Shown: positions 1-11,215, counted from the first letter of the stretch. The stretch is 64,000 nt of DNA from Breviolum minutum Mf 1.05b.01 (GCA_000507305.1 DF239146.1:47959-111958); one strand, 5' to 3'. Notes: generated by a model from the letters alone, not told the origin. Numbers and translations: made by a program.

Positions 1-109
<109 letters not shown>

Positions 110-199
110 TTTTTGGGAAACTCTGAAAAAACATCAATTGATTGGAAATGATTGAGGATTTTTGGTTCCCCATTGTTTGTTAGAATTTCCCCCGGTTTT

Positions 200-294
200 G
201 ATGCTGAAACGCCCCTTGCCGAAGGCGCGTCTCAACACGGAGTCTGCCGCATTGAAAGCTCGGCTGCAGGTGCAAACTGTTGGTTTCAGGGAGG
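200..294 (+). CDS. Exon-like island with GTAAGC donor
   Basis: Two frames are open. One contains DAETPLAEGASQHGVC, the other MLKRPLPKARLNTESAALK. The island ends at a strong donor (GG|GTAAGC). Its right edge (about 268-296) resembles the right end of family E repeats (CAGGTGC...GTTTCAGGGAGGGT), so part may be repeat-derived. Product unknown. Confidence 0.2.
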
Positions 295-436
295 GTAAGC
301 CTCAAGCTGTTTGGGTTAGATTCAATTTGAAGGAATAACATGGAGACAACGTAGCTTTTGCTGATGCTTGGACTCATCTTTGGTATTTAGAAACTTGGTA
401 AGATGACTAAGATGATGAGAATGGAAGATTCTGTTC

Positions 437-661
437 ATGTATGAATATGCTCTTCCAGCCCTCACATTCATGGCTTTGCTGGATACTCTATACGATGGTA
501 TCAATTTCCTCTGGGAACCTGGCGGGGGAGGCAACGTGACCAAATGTGAAAACGCCTTTCAAGCCTTTTTGAGGGCCCTGGAAGCTCCAAATTGTTTGGA
601 GGTTAAAGAACGTATCGAGTGTCATTGTCGTTATGACTATTGCTATCTATATCACCATTGA
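437..661 (+). CDS. Exon-like ORF, unknown protein
   Basis: 74-codon ORF from an ATG. The N-terminal two thirds (MYEYALPALTFMALLDTLYD, then a Gly-rich turn and ENAFQAFLRALEAPN) has soluble-protein composition. The tail runs towards the microsatellite at 733 and is probably intronic. No family recognised. Confidence 0.3.
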   Translation: MYEYALPALTFMALLDTLYDGINFLWEPGGGGNVTKCENAFQAFLRALEAPNCLEVKERIECHCRYDYCYLYHH

Positions 662-732
662 CTTCCAGCATACATCATACGTAATAGGTCATACTGGTAC
701 ATCATACATATGTGATACGTCCGAGATCTTAC

Positions 733-766
733 ATGATGATGATGATCATCATCATCATCATCATCA

Positions 767-806
<40 letters not shown>

Positions 807-834
807 CACCACCACCATCATCATCACCATCATC

Positions 835-878
<44 letters not shown>

Positions 879-890
879 CACCATCATCAC
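733..890. repeat. Compound trinucleotide microsatellite (ATG/CAT/CGT/CAC)
   Basis: An (ATG)n tract to about 746 flips into its reverse complement (CAT)n, then (CGT)n from about 769 to 802, then mixed CAC/CAT. Translation gives His and Arg runs that I do not regard as coding. Confidence 0.95.
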
Positions 891-1066
891 GTTACACATC
901 CACAACCGTCATCAGATTATCAGACATCAGTTCCATCATCACACTTACACAATCTTCACACACCATTTTCAGAAAGCATATTGCATCATCATGTCAAGCA
1001 TCATGCAGTATCATACATCCTGACACATTATACATCACCCTATCATCATTTGATGATTTGACAAAT

Positions 1067-1166
1067 GGATGTTTCCAAAATAGTGGTACCCCCAAATCAT
1101 CCATTTTGATAGGGTTTTCCATTATAAACTATCCATTTTGGGGTTCCCCTATTTTTGGAAACACCC
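1067..1166. mobile_element. Family A inverted-repeat element, copy A1
   Basis: About 100 bp with near-perfect terminal inverted repeats (GGATGTTTCCAAAATAG and TATTTTTGGAAACACCC) and inner arms pairing CCCAAATCATCCATTTTGAT with ATCCATTTTGGGG. Related to copies at 17,260, 24,100 and 27,438. MITE-like; no ORF of its own. Confidence 0.85.
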
Positions 1167-1809
1167 AAATATTATTGACTACATATCACAGATACGCAGG
1201 CATTGGAGCTACGCCTGGCTGTCACTTGACTGGTTGCAAGGATGATCGTTGTGCTTTTTGGGTTCCCAGATGTTCCCAGCATTTCTCGGGCTTGTTTTAA
1301 TGTTAGGTGCTGGTTGTTGATTTTTCTGATTATGTAGGATATAACAGCATATCTTGATGGTAGATATTTTTTTAAATTTGAAATCGGTCAACATTATCAT
1401 TCTCAGCTTCGTGTTCAGCAACGCGTGATGTGATTTATGTTTGCGTTTTTTTCAACGATTCTCCAACGCTAAGAACGAAAGGCTGACTCTGTAAGGTTGA
1501 ACAAACAGAAAAAAGGGGGGGGGGCTGGACCTCTTTGGGTTCGGCATTTTTCCATGCAAGAGCTGTTAGTAGCTAGGATGGTTTAATGATGTTTGATGTA
1601 AGAAACGGGAGGGTTAGAGACCAGTGACCTGAGGGGATATTTAGTCGTTTAGTTTGCTTGTGGAAATTGCTCCTGATCGGATTTCACGCATAGAATCTTC
1701 TGCTTAAAACTAATGGCTGGGTGGGAGCGGCAAACAACAGAGGTAAGAATTAAAGCCAAGCATTTAAGCGTACTGCCGGACGAGTGGACATGTTGAAACA
1801 CATTCACAG

Positions 1810-1907
1810 GTGGTCTTATTGCGGAAGGTTTGCGGACTATGTGCATTGTAAGCTCAGAGGGTGACAGTCCCCGAAATGACCCTGATGAGATTTTCAACGC
1901 TAGCTAA
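1810..1907 (+). CDS. Exon-like island after a CAG acceptor
   Basis: Follows CATTCACAG|. It reads GGLIAEGLRTMCIV then SSEGDSPRNDPDEIFNAS before a stop. Acidic, Ser/Asp-rich C-terminal half. No donor is obvious before the stop, so it could be a terminal exon. Not recognised. Confidence 0.25.
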
Positions 1908-2069
1908 ACCATCAGTACAAAATCTGTTCTACAAGAAATGCAGTCCCAACGTGGTACCCAAAATTGTTGAGCCTTATGGAGTCCACGATAGGGCCCTTTA
2001 CATCCACTTTCCAATATTTTGAGTCATGGCACCCATGGCCATTCCCATGTATGCTTGGTGGATTAGTTG

Positions 2070-2191
2070 CTCCCTGTACAGTAACTAATGGCGAAAGCAC
2101 CTGAAAATTCATGGTTGGAAGCTGGAAGACCACTTTTTTTGCAGGGGGAAGACCTATTTTCAGGTGCTTTTGCTTCGTTAGTTTCAGGGAG
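2070..2191. mobile_element. Family E inverted-repeat element, copy E1
   Basis: Arms CTCCCTG...GTAACTAATGGCGAAAGCACCTGAAAAT and ATTTTCAGGTGCTTTTGCTTCGTTAGTTTCAGGGAG pair over about 36 bp with few mismatches. Related to 11,435 and 51,025. Confidence 0.75.
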
Positions 2192-3066
2192 GGTCAGATA
2201 TGTGATTACATTTGGGTCTTGTTGCTAGAAAAGCTCATCTTTGAAGATCGCTCAGGCAGCATCATTGGAAAAGATCTCAGCCCAAGCAACTTCAGCCAAT
2301 AAGGCCCCGGGGAGATGCCTGGTGTAAAAACGCATAGATCACATCTTTGGATATTTTTCGTAGAGGAGGACTACACCAATATATGTTAATCACATATGTA
2401 ATTTGTGCTTGTAACAAGCCGTGACACTCCGTAACCTATTTACATGGCCATGAGCCAAGTGAAGGTGTGAAGCAGATATTATTGATTTCTACTTTCGTTT
2501 CAGTAGACAACTGGTATGTGTTCGTGTATGATCAGAGGAGTTGCAACTCCAAATTTGTATTTCTGTTTCTGATGGAACATTGAATTCTTCAAAATTCTCT
2601 CTCTGAAAATACTTGTATATAGTCGTCGCCTTCATGATTTCCCACTTCCAAAAACAAATAGCTCCAAGCTACAAATGACCTGGCACTGGTCGGAAAAGGA
2701 TGACTAGGAAACAACTCCTTAGAAAACAAGAAAGAAGCAGCAGCATCCACATCAACATCATTTTTTTTTTGTGAAGAGATTTTCTATCACATCATCATCC
2801 ATTCGTGGTGTTTCCAGCCAGATTTTTGTGGTGTTTTCAGGCCCAAGAGCAATTCGAGGTACGTATGGCAAGGCTGGAGGTGAGATTCCCAGCCAAAAAT
2901 TGGGGTTGCGAGTCTGTCAACCCCAATTTGTTGAAAGCTAAATTTATCAGAGTTTGGCAGATTGGAGGGTTTATCCCCAAATGTGAGGTTCTACCTGATT
3001 GTATATTGGTTTTGATTGTGTTTTATGATCAGTTGCCTCAAAGTGCATTTGAAATTATTTTGTTGC

Positions 3067-3153
3067 TACACCCCTGAAGTTTCACATGGAACCTGAAAAT
3101 CAACTTTTGGAAAGCATCATTTTCAGCTTCCACGTTAAACTTTTGGGGGTGTA
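3067..3153. mobile_element. Family F inverted-repeat element, copy F1
   Basis: Arms TACACCCCTGAAGTTTCACA and GTTAAACTTTTGGGGGTGTA, with an inner ACCTGAAAAT to ATTTTCAGCT pairing. The second copy is at 54,454. Confidence 0.75.
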
Positions 3154-3435
3154 TGTTTTGAGAAGACTTCGAAAGGGGGAAAACTTAGTTGGCAACTGAG
3201 GCTGGCCTCATGGAGGCTCGCTGTTGTTGGGAGAGTGAGTGAAGACCCTTCCAAGAACATGTGAAGGTCTCTGATAATTGTGTTTTATGAAAATAGATCC
3301 TGTACTTAGACTCAGAGTTTTGTTTTTATTGCATGCATCAAGTTCAAATAGTATCACTAGTGTTGCATTGGGATAATGTGTAGCATCTCCCAGTCTTTGG
3401 GAGGGATTTTACATGATTTTACCATTTGGGATAAG

Positions 3436-3906
3436 TTAGAATGGCTTGATAGCCAGAATCACTTCATGCGTCCTGTTCCCAGTCCGCAGTTCTGATGCTT
3501 TGCCCAAAGCACAGGGGAAAAACGAGATTTGATTTGGGGGTGGCAGTTCCACGATTGGTTCTGGTGGGGCTTGGTTTGGGGTCTCCGCCATTCCACGTTG
3601 TGGCCCGTTGAGATGCTCGAACTGCCTAGTGAAGACATGACGTTGGACCTGGTGATTTAATTTGCTTACATGCCAGCATTGAAGGCAATACAAATAGGTC
3701 AGCAATGTGAATTCTCCCAAACTCTTCGGCAATTTCTGGACAAACACAACTTGAAAGCTGCCACCCAACGAACCTAAATCATCATGTCCTCTCTTCCTCG
3801 GTGTCTGGACAACTTGAGACTTGGAAAATCTTTCCCATTGGCCATCATGGGAGTGCATGTTGCAGATGCTGTCGCAAAAGAAGAGTCCCGGCACAAAAAA
3901 AAACAC
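3436..3906 (-). CDS. Minus-strand 156-codon ORF, unknown
   Basis: One of the longest open frames outside the retrotransposon. It has soluble-looking stretches (HDGQWERFSKSQVVQTPRKR, PNQAPPEPIVELPPP). It has no plausible ATG near its start and no recognised domain. It could be an antisense exon, an old retro-insert or chance. Confidence 0.25.
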   Translation of the reverse strand: MFFFVPGLFFCDSICNMHSHDGQWERFSKSQVVQTPRKRGHDDLGSLGGSFQVVFVQKLPKSLGEFTLLTYLYCLQCWHVSKLNHQVQRHVFTRQFEHLNGPQRGMAETPNQAPPEPIVELPPPNQISFFPCALGKASELRTGNRTHEVILAIKPF

Positions 3907-3909
3907 GCA

Positions 3910-4755
3910 AGTTTTGGGGCAGATGTTTCAGCTGTTTGTGAGTGATGCGCTTAAGAAAAGGAGAAGCGTTTTCGAAGTCAAAGATTCAAAGTCCTGTTAG
4001 GATTTGCCTTTTTCTTTGAATTCATTGTTTTGAAATATAGGTAGATACACATATTCTCGTCATTCAATGGAGTGTTTCCCGGTAAACAATACTTGGCATA
4101 CTCACGCCATTACTTTTCTTTGTTTTGATGTTGCCTAGCTTTAGTAGAGGAGGGGTGTACGCTGCACAACTAGCTAGCCTTTCAAATCCAAGCCTGGTCA
4201 CCTAGTTACCTTAGACTACATAGATGCCAAAAAGCTAACAAGTCGCTCCTCACGATGCTGCAGGTGATTTTTGAGATCTATGTTTCTTTGTTGGGTTGTA
4301 ATGACATGCCTTAGCCACATGTTTCCAACGACAAACATGGCGACCCAGGAAGTCTTCAACAAGGATCAGAAGGCTCGGAGTCTGTGTTTCGGCTTGCCCC
4401 AATGATGTCCCATTCTGTTCCCTAAATTTTGGTCACACCTCAGATGAAAAAGGGAGATGTATATGTCTTTTCCAGGATTTTGTCTTTGTTTCAAGTCCAA
4501 AATGGCAACTCTGATTTCGGACCCATTCTAAAATTACACAAGTCAGATCATTTGATCTGGCCAATGAATCGTCACTGTTGCTGTCCGTTCTATGCAAAAA
4601 ACAATGGCGCCCGGGGCAATGTCCAGAATCAACTCCAGCGTTCTACAGATGCAGTAGAATCTTCCTTAGAAGGTTTGCTACCCCGAAAAAACATTTCAAA
4701 AACTGCTTCAATATAGTCAGGTCATCATCACAAAAGGGTGGGTGCTGATGTGTGA
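3910..4755. other. No gene seen
   Basis: AT-rich DNA without a convincing exon or repeat arm. One 95-codon ORF (4,429-4,716) is open but has no splice context. Similar quiet stretches are 5,200-5,650, 11,530-12,000, 15,920-16,180, 22,700-23,050, 25,860-26,150 and 47,910-48,920. Confidence 0.6.
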
Positions 4756-4759
4756 ATGA

Positions 4760-4865
4760 CTTGGTGGTGGTTTCAATTATTTTTTATGTTCAAACCGAAC
4801 CCTGGGGAGATGATCCAATTTGAGGAGCATATTTTTCAGAATGGTTGGTTGAAACCACCAACTAG
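4760..4865. mobile_element. Family B inverted-repeat element, copy B1
   Basis: Ends TTGGTGGTGGTTTCAA and TTGAAACCACCAACTAG are reverse complements. The core has GATCCAATTTGA and TTTTCAGA...GGTTG as in copies at 18,330, 22,231, 34,958 and 40,591. It abuts element H at 4,866. Confidence 0.85.
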
Positions 4866-4951
4866 ACTAACATGTCCCCCCAAAAGGAGCCATTTCAAAA
4901 AGGAAAGTAGAAGTAGTCTTCAAAGCACCATTTCTCAGGGGACATGTTAGT
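4866..4951. mobile_element. Inverted-repeat element H, adjoining B1
   Basis: Perfect 14-bp ends ACTAACATGTCCCC and GGGGACATGTTAGT enclose 58 bp. It starts at the last bases of B1, giving a compound element of about 190 bp. Single copy in the window. Confidence 0.75.
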
Positions 4952-5139
4952 TTGGATGACGTCTAACTTATCCATCCCATCTCCGCCGAGATCATCAACT
5001 CGATCAGTGGCGACTTTAAGGTGTCCAGTTCCAAATTGACACTTAGACAGCTGATTGGTGGTCCAGTTTTCAATGTTTCTCCGATTTGTTTGATTTTTAG
5101 TTCGGGTTTTTTAGGTGGGTGTGACATGATGGGACATCA

Positions 5140-5187
5140 GTTCCAAAACATGAAGTATTGTGATTTGTGATATGTCATGTTTTGGAA
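5140..5187. repeat. Short inverted repeat J
   Basis: GTTCCAAAACATGA pairs with TCATGTTTTGGAAT across a loop of about 19 nt. Confidence 0.6.
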
Positions 5188-6044
5188 TTCTTGGAACTAT
5201 TCTAAACTATTATGTATGAATAACAGCATTGTACAATCTAGAAATTCGATATGTACCAGGGTTCCATTTGCAAAGTTCAGCTCATGTTTCCCAATGTTCT
5301 TTGAATAGTTCCAATTGTTTTAAAGTCCTGATTTTAGAGGGTCAAATTTGCGGGAGCTCGGAACTAGGCATGTCTAGACTTCTGATGAGTTCCACATAGT
5401 TCTCCCCTCATTTAGCTCAGACACGACCTTCATTTTTCATAGCAAAGTATCATTGGTTGGTTGGGGTTGGAAACACAACAAGCTGGACTGGTATTGATGG
5501 CTCCGATGTTTATTAGTTCATCCGTTGTTGGAATGCATGCAGGACAAAACATACCATATACTATTATTATGTATGAACATTATATATATGTATTTAGTAT
5601 AGATGTATGTATACACTATATTGCATATATATACAATATAAACGCATATAGAAAGTTATGTGTTTGTAGATACCCAGTGATCATAGCGAATAATCAGCCA
5701 TCAGCCGGAAAGCCGCCATGGGAACATAACTCACCTGACTCAGGACCGATCCTCGCGCATTGGATGGCATGACTCCAGTGCAGGTGCTGACAGAGCCTGT
5801 GGTCAATGGAAAAAAAAACGTGCAGGGGTTAGGTTTTTTTACCTAAAAATGTGATGATCTTGGTGATGAAAAAATCCCTCCCAAAAATATGTGGTTTTCC
5901 AATCTATCAGATGCGACTGGTGTTCTTTGATGAGGAAATCGTCCCTTAAAGTATGTGATTCAACATTGATACAACTGGCACATCCATTCCTTTGTTGTTG
6001 CTGATACTCATACATGAATTTCTGCATTCATATGCAGCAAAACA

Positions 6045-6245
6045 GTGACCTCCAAAGAGGGAGCAGGTACCTCCGAAGCATGGCAGCACAGGGTCCTCCC
6101 ATTAGCACAATATAATGAGGGGAAAGCATTGGGAATCGGTCAGTATCCCGTAGATTCATGGAGATCGAACTTTTTAGATTCATGTTTTTTCCGCGCGATT
6201 TTTTCTAATATCACAATGAACAAATTAGGGATCATGATACCATGA
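6045..6245 (+). CDS. Exon-like ORF after AAACAG acceptor
   Basis: After GCAAAACAG| the frame reads TSKEGAGTSEAWQHRVLPLA and QYNEGKALGIGQYPVDSWRS. The later part, through a T-rich tract, is probably intron. Unknown product. Confidence 0.25.
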   Translation: MTSKEGAGTSEAWQHRVLPLAQYNEGKALGIGQYPVDSWRSNFLDSCFFRAIFSNITMNKLGIMIP

Positions 6246-7695
6246 TTTCCTAACAAGCAGTAGGTTCCTGATGATCCAAGCTTGTTTTTTGTAGGATTTT
6301 TTTTGTATCTTACATCACAACTCTTGGGTGGAATCAAAACATGATAGTTACGATCAAGGTCAAGTCCCTTCTAATTTTTTCCCCTTGTGTTTTAATAAGA
6401 ACCCATCACGCCATGGCAGGAGTATTGCAATGCTATCAGTGACTTGGACCATTGGATTTGGATGGACTCAAAGGACTCAACCACGCCTGGTTCACTACAA
6501 TAGCAACAACAGCAAGTTGGGTGTATTTCAAACTTCGTGGACCAGAAATCCCACGAAAGATGGTTTTTCAGGGTTTTCAGATTTTGTTCCCAAATATTAG
6601 AAACATTTTTGTTGGCAATTTGGGGAAGTCCTAATTATTTGGAGACTCCACAACTTTTTCAGATGTTTTTTCGAGTTCAGAGCAGGCGACCTGAGAATCC
6701 ACGTGTCGATTCATTTGAAGAAATCCACGATTTGACCGCAAAAATCGGAAGATGATTCTTTTCATATTCAGAATCTCCAGCTGAGTGAAATCTTCAAAAC
6801 TGAGTATATTAAAGACCACAAGATCACCAACCCTCAGATTCGCTGACTCCACATACCATCATCCTTGATTCATCCAGGTATGCCCATTCCAGGCCTGGTG
6901 TGTTTGTATCTCTACAACTATCAACCTCATGAAAATTGGTGGAATTGGCGAATGAGCACTTTGGCGTTTTGCGAGAAAATGGGCGGAAGACAAAAAGGGG
7001 GAGAAAATAACCTGGGTGGGTTGGTGGATCTTGATCTATTTTGGGAGTCGTAAAATATGCGATCCAAATTTTCATGATGTCACATTGCCCTTGTTTGAGT
7101 ATTTGCCATATCGGTGCAGGAACTAGTGAATCTTGTAGTAGTAATTTGACCATGTAACTTACTCACCTATCATTTGAGATTCCCTCAAAACAACCTGGAA
7201 GAGACACTCACTACCTGTCCCCACCAGCTGACCCTGAGGGGAATTTAGCCCATTGTCAAGCGTCCAAACTTCTCCAGAAAGTTTTGGGTACTGAACACCA
7301 TGGGTCCCAAAAACTGGGCTGCGGGTAATACTGAGAAAACAATAAGAGATATTAAAAAACCATAAAAAACCTAGGTTTATTACTCCAAACCATTATAATC
7401 CAACCAACTATAATCGGTTGAACACACCCTTCAAATATTTTGTGTGCCCATGGATCTTACTTTTTCAGCTAAAAACCTGGGGACCTCAACCTCATTCCAC
7501 AGCTTCTTTTTTTTCCGAGGTTGGATGACTATCTCCTTAATCCTTCATCTTCCATTCAGTGCCTCAGCTTATAGATTTTGGTATATCATGTACTACAAAG
7601 CTGTACCTTGTAAAGCCAGCATTGTTTGATAATGATCATCATTCAGATATTGTATATGTTTGTTATGTATACGAGCGACCTTGGTTTGGCTTCAG

Positions 7696-7860
7696 TTGGC
7701 CTTTGAGTATCGTATCCGCTATCCATGCAGTAAATGCGATCTCGCCATAGAACTAAGGCTGCAGCTATCACTTGCTGCTTGCTAAGCGCATGCTAAAGGA
7801 TGCTGTCGACAACAGCGTCGCTCGAGCAGCAACAAATCTGGCTGATGGAGAACTCTGCAG
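7696..7860 (+). CDS. Exon-like island with two coding-like frames
   Basis: After TTCAG| one frame reads LAFEYRIRYPCSKCDLAIEL and RLQLSLAAC then stops at 7,783. A second frame overlaps and continues as AKRMLKDAVDNSVARAATNL. Either two exons overlap by chance or an old frameshift separates them. CxxC present; no family assigned. Confidence 0.3.
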
Positions 7861-8015
7861 ATTTATATAAACCCTGGTCAAGCTACCGGAATAGTGACAT
7901 CACCCCAACGCGTAACAAGATGCAAAGATGTAAAGAGTACAAACAGGGCATCTTGCTGATTTTTGGGAACTAAGCAGGAAAGGCAATTTCACATCCTGGA
8001 AACCCCAAAATAAGC

Positions 8016-8147
8016 ATGGCCGAATTGCTGAAGTTCGTTGTGGCTGTTGATGAGTGGATTGCCCACCATTCCAACCGCAATGATCTCGATTCTACGGATC
8101 AATTCATTTGCTGTCCCTGTTACTCGTCGGGAGCCTGGACCGCTTGA
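8016..8147 (+). CDS. Exon-like 43-codon ORF
   Basis: ATG-initiated: MAELLKFVVAVDEWIAHHSN, then RNDLDSTDQFICCPCYSSGA. The other plus frame is also open. Product unknown. Confidence 0.25.
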   Translation: MAELLKFVVAVDEWIAHHSNRNDLDSTDQFICCPCYSSGAWTA

Positions 8148-8533
8148 AAGTACCAACCCTTTTTTTTTCACTTGGTCAAATTTTTGGACATTTTTTGCAG
8201 ATCTTCAGAGATCAGATGCGTATATATAATTATGATCATGTATATATCTACATACTCACGACATTGCCGATTTTGTGTTTTTTTTGTAGGCAACTCAAAC
8301 AACAGCTTTATTTGTTCATCAGTTTTGCTCCGCGCCATCAAAGGGGTCTAAGTTTTGTTTTCTGAGAAAATACCAGGCGCGACGTTTGGATCAGAGCTTC
8401 ATTCACTTGACATGTAACTTGGTTGACTTGAAGCTTTTCAAATGTTTTGTTTTGTTTTCTTTGTTTCTCCTCTTATTTCATGTTTTAATTGTATTTAATT
8501 GTGATTTTCCCTGATGATGTTGATTCGTCTTAG

Positions 8534-8649
8534 TGGTTTTGAAGGGTGTTCACGTCTTCGTGTTGGATGAACCAACCCTGTCCTTTGACGTCAAGCCGAG
8601 CTGTAGCCTCCTGGGATGTAGCACCGTTTTGAGCAGTGTTCCTAGTTGA
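8534..8649 (+). CDS. Exon-like island after CTTAG acceptor
   Basis: After GTCTTAG| it reads VVLKGVHVFVLDEPTLSFDV then KPSCSLLGCSTVLSSVPS and a stop. Hydrophobic beta-like start, Cys/Ser-rich end. Confidence 0.25.
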
Positions 8650-8954
8650 GTCAAACATATCCTGGGTGTGTCTCCAATTTAGGAAACCCGCAATTCCCAG
8701 AAAATGGATCATTTTATAATGGATTTTGGGTCTCTACTTTTGAGACACGTCATATATAGTCGTCTAATATGGTGATATTGCAGTGGTGCATCTTGTCTTC
8801 CAAGTGGAATGCTTGAAGGTTAAACGATCCAACACCATTCCCCCATGTTCCTACAGTGTATTAAATATGTGTAGCTTAGCCTTAGCTTAGCTACTGATCA
8901 TTGCTAGTTTGAAGGTCCATGTCACCAGCTATAAGGGCATGATTGATGCAGTCA

Positions 8955-9130
8955 TCCTGATCAATACCGTATCGATATCAGTATTCTCACCAGTCATCAA
9001 TAGTATTTTCATTGTGATCGGCATCGGTATCAATCTTGTACCCTCGATTATCACTATGATTCTCCTCATGATCTTGATCATCATGACCATCATGATCATG
9101 ATTATCGTCTTGATTTTCCTCATCCTTTAT
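8955..9130. repeat. Degenerate ATC/ATG trinucleotide tract
   Basis: Irregular ATC, CAT and GAT units. Ile-rich or Asp/His-rich ORFs across it on both strands are repeat artefacts. Confidence 0.7.
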
Positions 9131-9172
9131 CACATATATGATATATGTTTCGAGTTTTGTCATTTTCCTTAG

Positions 9173-9360
9173 GCAGCCACTCCAGGCTTTGTCACGATTT
9201 CCCTTGCCACCAGACGTTTTCCCCCAGACATTCCGAAAGTGAGCCATCGAATCAAGGCCTCATCACCGCCATTGCCTTGTCAGAGGACGATGTCTACGCG
9301 GCTGTTTGCGTAATCCTCAATATGCCCCTTGGATTGGTCGATGTTTTAAAGGCAGAATCT
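9173..9360 (+). CDS. Exon-like island, TTTTCCTTAG acceptor
   Basis: A pyrimidine-rich acceptor precedes 9,173. Frame 1 reads AATPGFVTISLATRRFPPDI to a stop at 9,311. Frame 2 reads GLITAIALSEDDVYAAVCVI and NMPLGLVDVLKAESSDWFPG and stays open into repeat D1. Not recognised. Confidence 0.35.
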
Positions 9361-9425
9361 TCAGATTGGTTCCCAGGTGTTGTTTTGGTCCATTTTTCAT
9401 GGCTTTTGAGTTGGTTTGTTGTTGA

Positions 9426-9520
9426 TACCCTCCTTGGAACTAGCATATCATCTCCCAAAGGTACTTTTGAAGATGATGTTCCTTTTCCCAAGGTGGGATA
9501 TGTTAGTTCCCGGAGGGTAC
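9426..9520. mobile_element. Family D inverted-repeat element, copy D1
   Basis: Ends TACCCTCCTTGGAACTAGCATAT and ATATGTTAGTTCCCGGAGGGTA pair. The interior matches copy D2 (21,314) in reverse orientation. Confidence 0.8.
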
Positions 9521-10033
9521 ATGATCATGTAGTTTGCAGGTGTACTTCTTGCACATGTATACGGTACTGCTTGCTTTTTGCATGCTTTTTGCTGTGAACA
9601 GTTCATCCAATACTCATTTGAATCTTACTGGTAGTTTCTCATGACAATTTATGTATGCCAGGATCCATATGAATGATGACGTTGTCATACGGTATTTTCA
9701 TCTTGCTTGATCAAGGAATGCATAGATTGATTCATCCATCCCAAGCAAGCCTGTCATAGGCAATGATTCTTTGACCCAAGGTTGTTTTTTCAACAAAACT
9801 GGACTCTGTAACACGTGGGGCCCCATGAAATTTCCCATGCACAATCTGGGCAAATAATAATGACCTCAGCTAGAAAGGTATCGTTTCAGAAGTTGTTGAA
9901 ACGATTTGAAACAAAAAAAAGTTGCTTCACATCCATATTTTCCCAACTTACCATCAATTTCCTATCATTTTTCCCCCAAACTTCCCCAACTTGCCTTTTC
10001 GAGAGCCAAACAAAAAATGGGAGAAAACTTCAG

Positions 10034-10140
10034 CGGCGGGGAGGTACTTCATTAGTCGCCTTTGGGCGAAGAACGATGCCGGTTTGATGGAGCGCATGGT
10101 GACTTGGACATGGACATCTTCTGAAAACCCTGAAACCTGA
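10034..10140 (+). CDS. Exon-like island after CTTCAG
   Basis: Reads AAGRYFISRLWAKNDAGLME and RMVTWTWTSSENPET before the stop. Trp/aromatic-rich. Ends just before the AT-rich repeat at 10,140. Confidence 0.3.
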
Positions 10141-10285
10141 TGGTGTAAGAAGTGTCTATATGTATATTTATTTATATGTCTATATATCATATATATATGT
10201 ATATATTTAGATATACATAGAAACTGATGCTGTAATGGTGTAAGAAGTGTGATATTGTACATAATATATGTATATATATATATAT
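10140..10285. repeat. AT-rich tract with 16-bp direct repeat
   Basis: ATGGTGTAAGAAGTGT occurs at 10,140 and 10,235. TATA-rich sequence fills the gap and follows the second copy. Confidence 0.7.
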
Positions 10286-10356
10286 ATGTGGACCCCCATT
10301 GTTAATGATACACTATGGTTGGTTGGAGTCTTGGCCTTTTTCATCCTTTACTATAG

Positions 10357-10522
10357 TTCTTGGCGAAGGCGTTGCTCCAAGTGGGGATGTTGTAGAGGAA
10401 ATTTGGCAGTGCTTGGAGCAAGGTTGTAATGGAATATGCATCTAGCTTCACGCGGGAAAACCCTACCAACTTCTACTGGCGACAGCCGGGTAATAGGTGT
10501 TTTCTAGCTCGAGACTCCAAAG
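10357..10522 (+). CDS. Exon-like island with GTAAGA donor
   Basis: Acceptor CTATAG| and donor AAAG|GTAAGA bound 166 nt. The 3' frame reads MEYASSFTRENPTNFYWRQP and GNRCFLARDSK up to the donor. A second frame (VLGEGVAPSGDVVEEIWQCL) is open in the 5' half. Good splice context; function unknown. Confidence 0.35.
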
Positions 10523-10567
10523 GTAAGAGATGTTTGATCCTGCGCACGGGAGTTGAGAGGACCATCC

Positions 10568-10628
10568 TCATGCTCATCCTCATCATCATCATCAATCATC
10601 ATCATCAATCATCATCATCATCATCATG
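10568..10628. repeat. (CAT)n microsatellite
   Basis: Imperfect CAT/CAAT repeat. Confidence 0.9.
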
Positions 10629-10760
10629 TTCATCGTCTATGTCCTCCAAGTCGCATCATTTTCTGAGGGCAACATTGGTCTCGGAGTGCTTCTCTATGCC
10701 TTGCCACCTTTGCTACGAGGTCTGGAGGGAGTTATACAAGGGGTTGGCAACAGAGGTTTG
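10626..10760 (+). CDS. Exon-like hydrophobic island
   Basis: From the end of the CAT tract the frame reads VASFSEGNIGLGVLLYALPP and LLRGLEGVIQGVGNRG, a possible membrane segment, before a T-rich stretch. Unknown. Confidence 0.25.
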
Positions 10761-10843
10761 TTTTGTTTTCTCCCAATCTTCTTGTGGAAGTTGTTAATGT
10801 TGCTGGTTGCTGGTTTCTGGTCGCTGTGGTTATTGTCGTGATT

Positions 10844-10900
10844 CTTGTTGTTGTTGTTGTTGTTGTTGTGGTGGTGGTGGTGGTGGTGGTGGTGGTGGTC
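10844..10900. repeat. (TTG)n-(TGG)n compound microsatellite
   Basis: TTG repeats pass directly into TGG repeats. Confidence 0.95.
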
Positions 10901-11068
10901 GCCATTCTTGAAATTCTGCACATAATGCATTTGTACTTGTTCTTTTGAACATCGTGTTACTCCGCCCATCTCCATCCTGGATGAACAGGCTGCAGGTTTT
11001 TATATGTCTTTTTCATGAGGTCATAAGACATAGATGCCATCGGAGTTGTAGACCACTACTTTGGTTAA

Positions 11069-11215
11069 GGCGACTATGTCAACGTGGTGCCTCTCGGACC
11101 ACTACTTTGGTGGAACTTCGGAGCAGCTGGTGGAATGTTGAATGGGATGACTTGGGATGACTTGGGCATTCTTCAGAGCCAATGCACAATACTTTCGGTA
11201 TCTATTGAATATTAG
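11069..11215 (+). CDS. Exon-like 48-codon ORF
   Basis: Reads GDYVNVVPLGPLLWWNFGAA and GGMLNGMTWDDLGILQSQCT. GACCACTACTTTGGT is duplicated at about 11,051 and 11,098. Unknown product. Confidence 0.25.
   Translation, partial: GDYVNVVPLGPLLWWNFGAAGGMLNGMTWDDLGILQSQCTILSVSIEY

Noticed and set aside
633..1061. 142-codon ORF with long His and Arg runs
   Set aside because: It is the translation of the CAT/CGT/CAC microsatellite. A second frame gives Ile/Val runs; no flanking coding support.
1058..1300. ORF reading TPKSSILIGFSIINYPFWG (and similar at 27,243-27,671)
   Set aside because: This is translation of family A inverted repeats, not a protein. Copies diverge by indels.
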